The translations under genes and the position numbers were made by a program. A stretch of 6,956 nt of DNA from Candidatus Melainabacteria bacterium (GTDB lineage: Bacteria; Cyanobacteriota; Vampirovibrionia; Obscuribacterales; Obscuribacteraceae). The stretch is from contig JACMKL010000632.1 of NCBI GenBank assembly GCA_014380105.1, positions 1 through 6,956 on the forward strand. Direction: 5' to 3'. Each line of letters opens with the position of its first letter. The stretch's first letter is position 1. Shown here piece by piece: positions 5,598 through 6,956 of this stretch. The notes beneath the pieces are model-generated. The model searched no databases. It was given only the letters and a program-made list of their open reading frames with translations, and had not been told where the DNA came from.

Positions 5598-6653
5598 TTA
5601 AAATTCGCAATTCAATTCAGAGAGCAAACGCTCAAATTTTGCCGCGGGGTAAGAAATTTCCTTGGAGACTTTATCTAGATCGTCATAGAAATCAGACATT
5701 GCCAGAGCAATCGGAGCATATTTTTCAATTGTGGCGGTAATTAGCCCAGATGAAATTTGCTTTCGAGTTTTTGCATTTACAACAAATTGTCTGAGATTAG
5801 ACTTCCAGTTATCAGGTCCAAAAGCGCTTCGGATCAGGCATTGAACTAAGCTCAAGATGCAGACACTCCTATCATAACTGCGATGGTTTTTTAGAAATTC
5901 AATTTCGCTATCGGCCAAGTCAAAATCTGAACTCAAAGCTAAACCGAAATCTCCAAGGTAGAGACTGCCATCACACATGGTGTTATTGAAATGTGTATCA
6001 AAATGAGAAAAACTGTGCTTTTCCATCGTTGTACATATCTTTCTCAGCTCATCATCAACCGCTAAAACAGCCTTATCAGCCGTTTCTCCGCCACACTTCA
6101 GCTGAGATTCAAGCCACACCGATAGTGTTGAAGGAAAATACTCAAGGAACAAAACTAATTCCGCTGAAGCAGAGTTGATTGCTGTTAATCGTTCGCGAAT
6201 TCTCGGATTATTATCCCAATATTGAGCATCCTCATCCAATTGTTTTGCCTTATCCGCATCATCTGCTTCAGCGTTGGGGCGGTGTATAACACGCCAGTTA
6301 TACAGCAGCGGAAACGAAGAACATTTATCAGCTAAGACCCATTCGGTCGTAATCTGATGAGCCTTGAGTTCACGCCAGGCACCAAACCCAGTCGATCCTA
6401 ATCTATATTGATAGAACAGTGGTAATTCGAAAATATTCGCGGTTGATCCAATGTTTTCGTGTCTGCGCTCCGGATCAGTCAATGGAATCGTTTTTGCAAA
6501 GATTTTGTCTCGTCCAACATTTATAGCGCTGGCTGCCCCACCAATACCCGTGTGAGTCGAAACAGCAGTTAATAATAAGGCATATACCTGATCGTCCGAA
6601 AAACCTTGCAGCTTTCGGGAAAGATAAGTGTAGGTCTTCAGGCGCGGTGTCAT
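5598..6653 (-). CDS. Protein kinase-fold protein (Ser/Thr kinase-like or small-molecule kinase)
   Basis: A 351-residue cytoplasmic protein with the catalytic signatures of the protein-kinase superfamily. In order: STHTGIGG (32-39) as a glycine-rich nucleotide loop; IFAKTIPL with the putative ATP-binding Lys54; LVLFLEYFP (167-175) as a hinge-like strand; SHFDTHFNN with catalytic Asp219 and metal-binding Asn224, the usual HRD being HFD; and LGDFGLALS with the DFG Asp235. The blocks PLTDPERR, STANIFELPLFYQY, GFGAWRELKAH and HRSYDRSV recall a family annotated as serine/threonine kinase in actinomycetes, from memory. HFD-type loops also occur in aminoglycoside and choline kinases, so the substrate may be small. 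I chose the ATG at 6653 because the family starts about 40 residues before the Gly loop. A TTG at 6710 would overlap the divergent gene. Residues 130-142 are rich in Asp/Glu and probably form a loop. Confidence 0.85.
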   Translation of the reverse strand: MTPRLKTYTYLSRKLQGFSDDQVYALLLTAVSTHTGIGGAASAINVGRDKIFAKTIPLTDPERRHENIGSTANIFELPLFYQYRLGSTGFGAWRELKAHQITTEWVLADKCSSFPLLYNWRVIHRPNAEADDADKAKQLDEDAQYWDNNPRIRERLTAINSASAELVLFLEYFPSTLSVWLESQLKCGGETADKAVLAVDDELRKICTTMEKHSFSHFDTHFNNTMCDGSLYLGDFGLALSSDFDLADSEIEFLKNHRSYDRSVCILSLVQCLIRSAFGPDNWKSNLRQFVVNAKTRKQISSGLITATIEKYAPIALAMSDFYDDLDKVSKEISYPAAKFERLLSELNCEF

Positions 6654-6660
6654 CAAAAAA

Positions 6661-6666
6661 ATTATG
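6661..6666 (-). promoter_or_regulatory. Candidate -10 box for a leaderless kinase transcript
   Basis: On the minus strand CATAAT (6666-6661, five of six consensus bases) is followed by TTTTTTG and then the kinase ATG at 6653. Seven bases between a -10 hexamer and the A of ATG is the distance expected when transcription starts on the start codon. No Shine-Dalgarno precedes the ATG, which agrees. No -35 box at 16-18 bases is visible; TTGCCA stands 21 bases upstream. The hexamer overlaps the start codon of the divergent gene. Confidence 0.3.
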
Positions 6667-6956
6667 ACCGATTTCGACTCAGTTTTTTGGCAATATTTGA
6701 GTAAAGGCAATAAACTCTCGGCTCCTGCCGTGCTTGCAAAATTAGATGAAGTCGCAAAAACGAAAGAAATTGGTTATGTCTACTCGATCACTGGTCTCTC
6801 TTTTGTACAAGACAATAAGATTCGACATAAAGCATGGGACACTCTCGAGGCAATTTTGAAAGAGGCAAGTAATGAAACAATTGCCCAGATTGAAAAAAAT
6901 ATGCGACACATGCTTCTACAGATGGAGCGGTACGAAATTGAACTTTTCAAAATCAA
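6664..6956 (+). CDS. Unidentified protein, N-terminal 97 residues (3' truncated)
   Basis: An open frame from the ATG at 6664 to the window edge. It encodes a soluble, mostly helical, mixed-charge peptide beginning MTDFDSVFWQYLSKGNK and continuing with SAPAVLAKLDEVAKTKE, DNKIRHKAWDTLEAILKEA and MRHMLLQMERYEIELFKI. There is no signal peptide or membrane helix. The paired helices around KLDEVAKTKEIGYVYSI and KAWDTLEAILKEA could be HEAT-like repeats, but I do not recognise a family. There is no Shine-Dalgarno; A-rich bases precede the ATG. The start lies 10 bases from the start of the divergent kinase-like gene, so any promoter of this gene must lie in the kinase coding sequence. The only other likely start is GTG at 6730. 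Amino acid composition is that of a real protein, so I believe the frame is coding. Confidence 0.68.
   Translation, partial: MTDFDSVFWQYLSKGNKLSAPAVLAKLDEVAKTKEIGYVYSITGLSFVQDNKIRHKAWDTLEAILKEASNETIAQIEKNMRHMLLQMERYEIELFKI

Noticed and set aside
5993..6178. Plus-strand open frame inside the kinase-like gene
   Set aside because: It is antisense to the catalytic-loop region, which is clearly coding on the minus strand.
6654..6710. TTG start at 6710 for the kinase-like protein, adding 19 residues
   Set aside because: The extra residues overlap the start of the divergent gene, lack a ribosome site, and the ATG at 6653 gives the expected distance to the Gly-rich loop.

Overview
The window looks like a compact piece of chromosome from a Gram-negative-type or deep-branching bacterium of moderate GC content. 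It holds seven complete genes and two that are cut by the window edges. There are no RNA genes, insertion sequences, CRISPR arrays or phage genes, and no gap longer than about 200 bases. The taxon cannot be fixed from the sequence. A kinesin-light-chain-style TPR protein, a DUF3142 gene coupled to a large secreted protein, and a kinase-like protein of a type I associate with actinomycetes would suit an environmental lineage such as Obscuribacterales/Melainabacteria-like cyanobacteria, but this is a guess.

Left part (1-1372): the tail of an endonuclease/exonuclease/phosphatase-fold enzyme (+) ends 15 bases from a convergent small TPR-like protein (-). Upstream of that, on the same strand, is a stand-alone predicted phosphoribosyltransferase (-) with a clear PRPP-binding loop. 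The 190 bases between the two minus-strand genes are AT-rich and carry four CTATG copies spaced 19-22 bases apart.

Centre (1373-5002): a plus-strand unit of three genes. The first encodes a DUF3142 protein. Its in-frame upstream sequence reads as an excellent signal peptide, but no ATG, GTG or TTG is in frame, and an ATG lies one base out of phase, so I suspect a 1-base frameshift in a TTTT run. The second gene overlaps it by ATGA and encodes a 742-residue exported helical/TPR-like protein. The third is a SRPBCC (START-like) protein 21 bases further on. The first two probably act together outside the cytoplasm; their function is unknown.

Right part (5003-6956): a small two-helix membrane protein (-), ending 6 bases from the SRPBCC stop, sits downstream of a kinase-fold protein (-) with an HxD...N and a DFG motif. 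The kinase start codon is only 10 bases from the start of a divergent, unidentified plus-strand gene that runs off the window. A CATAAT hexamer seven bases before the kinase ATG suggests a leaderless transcript.

The most notable items are the DUF3142/secreted-protein pair with its damaged or non-canonical start, and the kinase-like protein with its very tight divergent start. I see no clearly new multi-gene defence or metabolic system.
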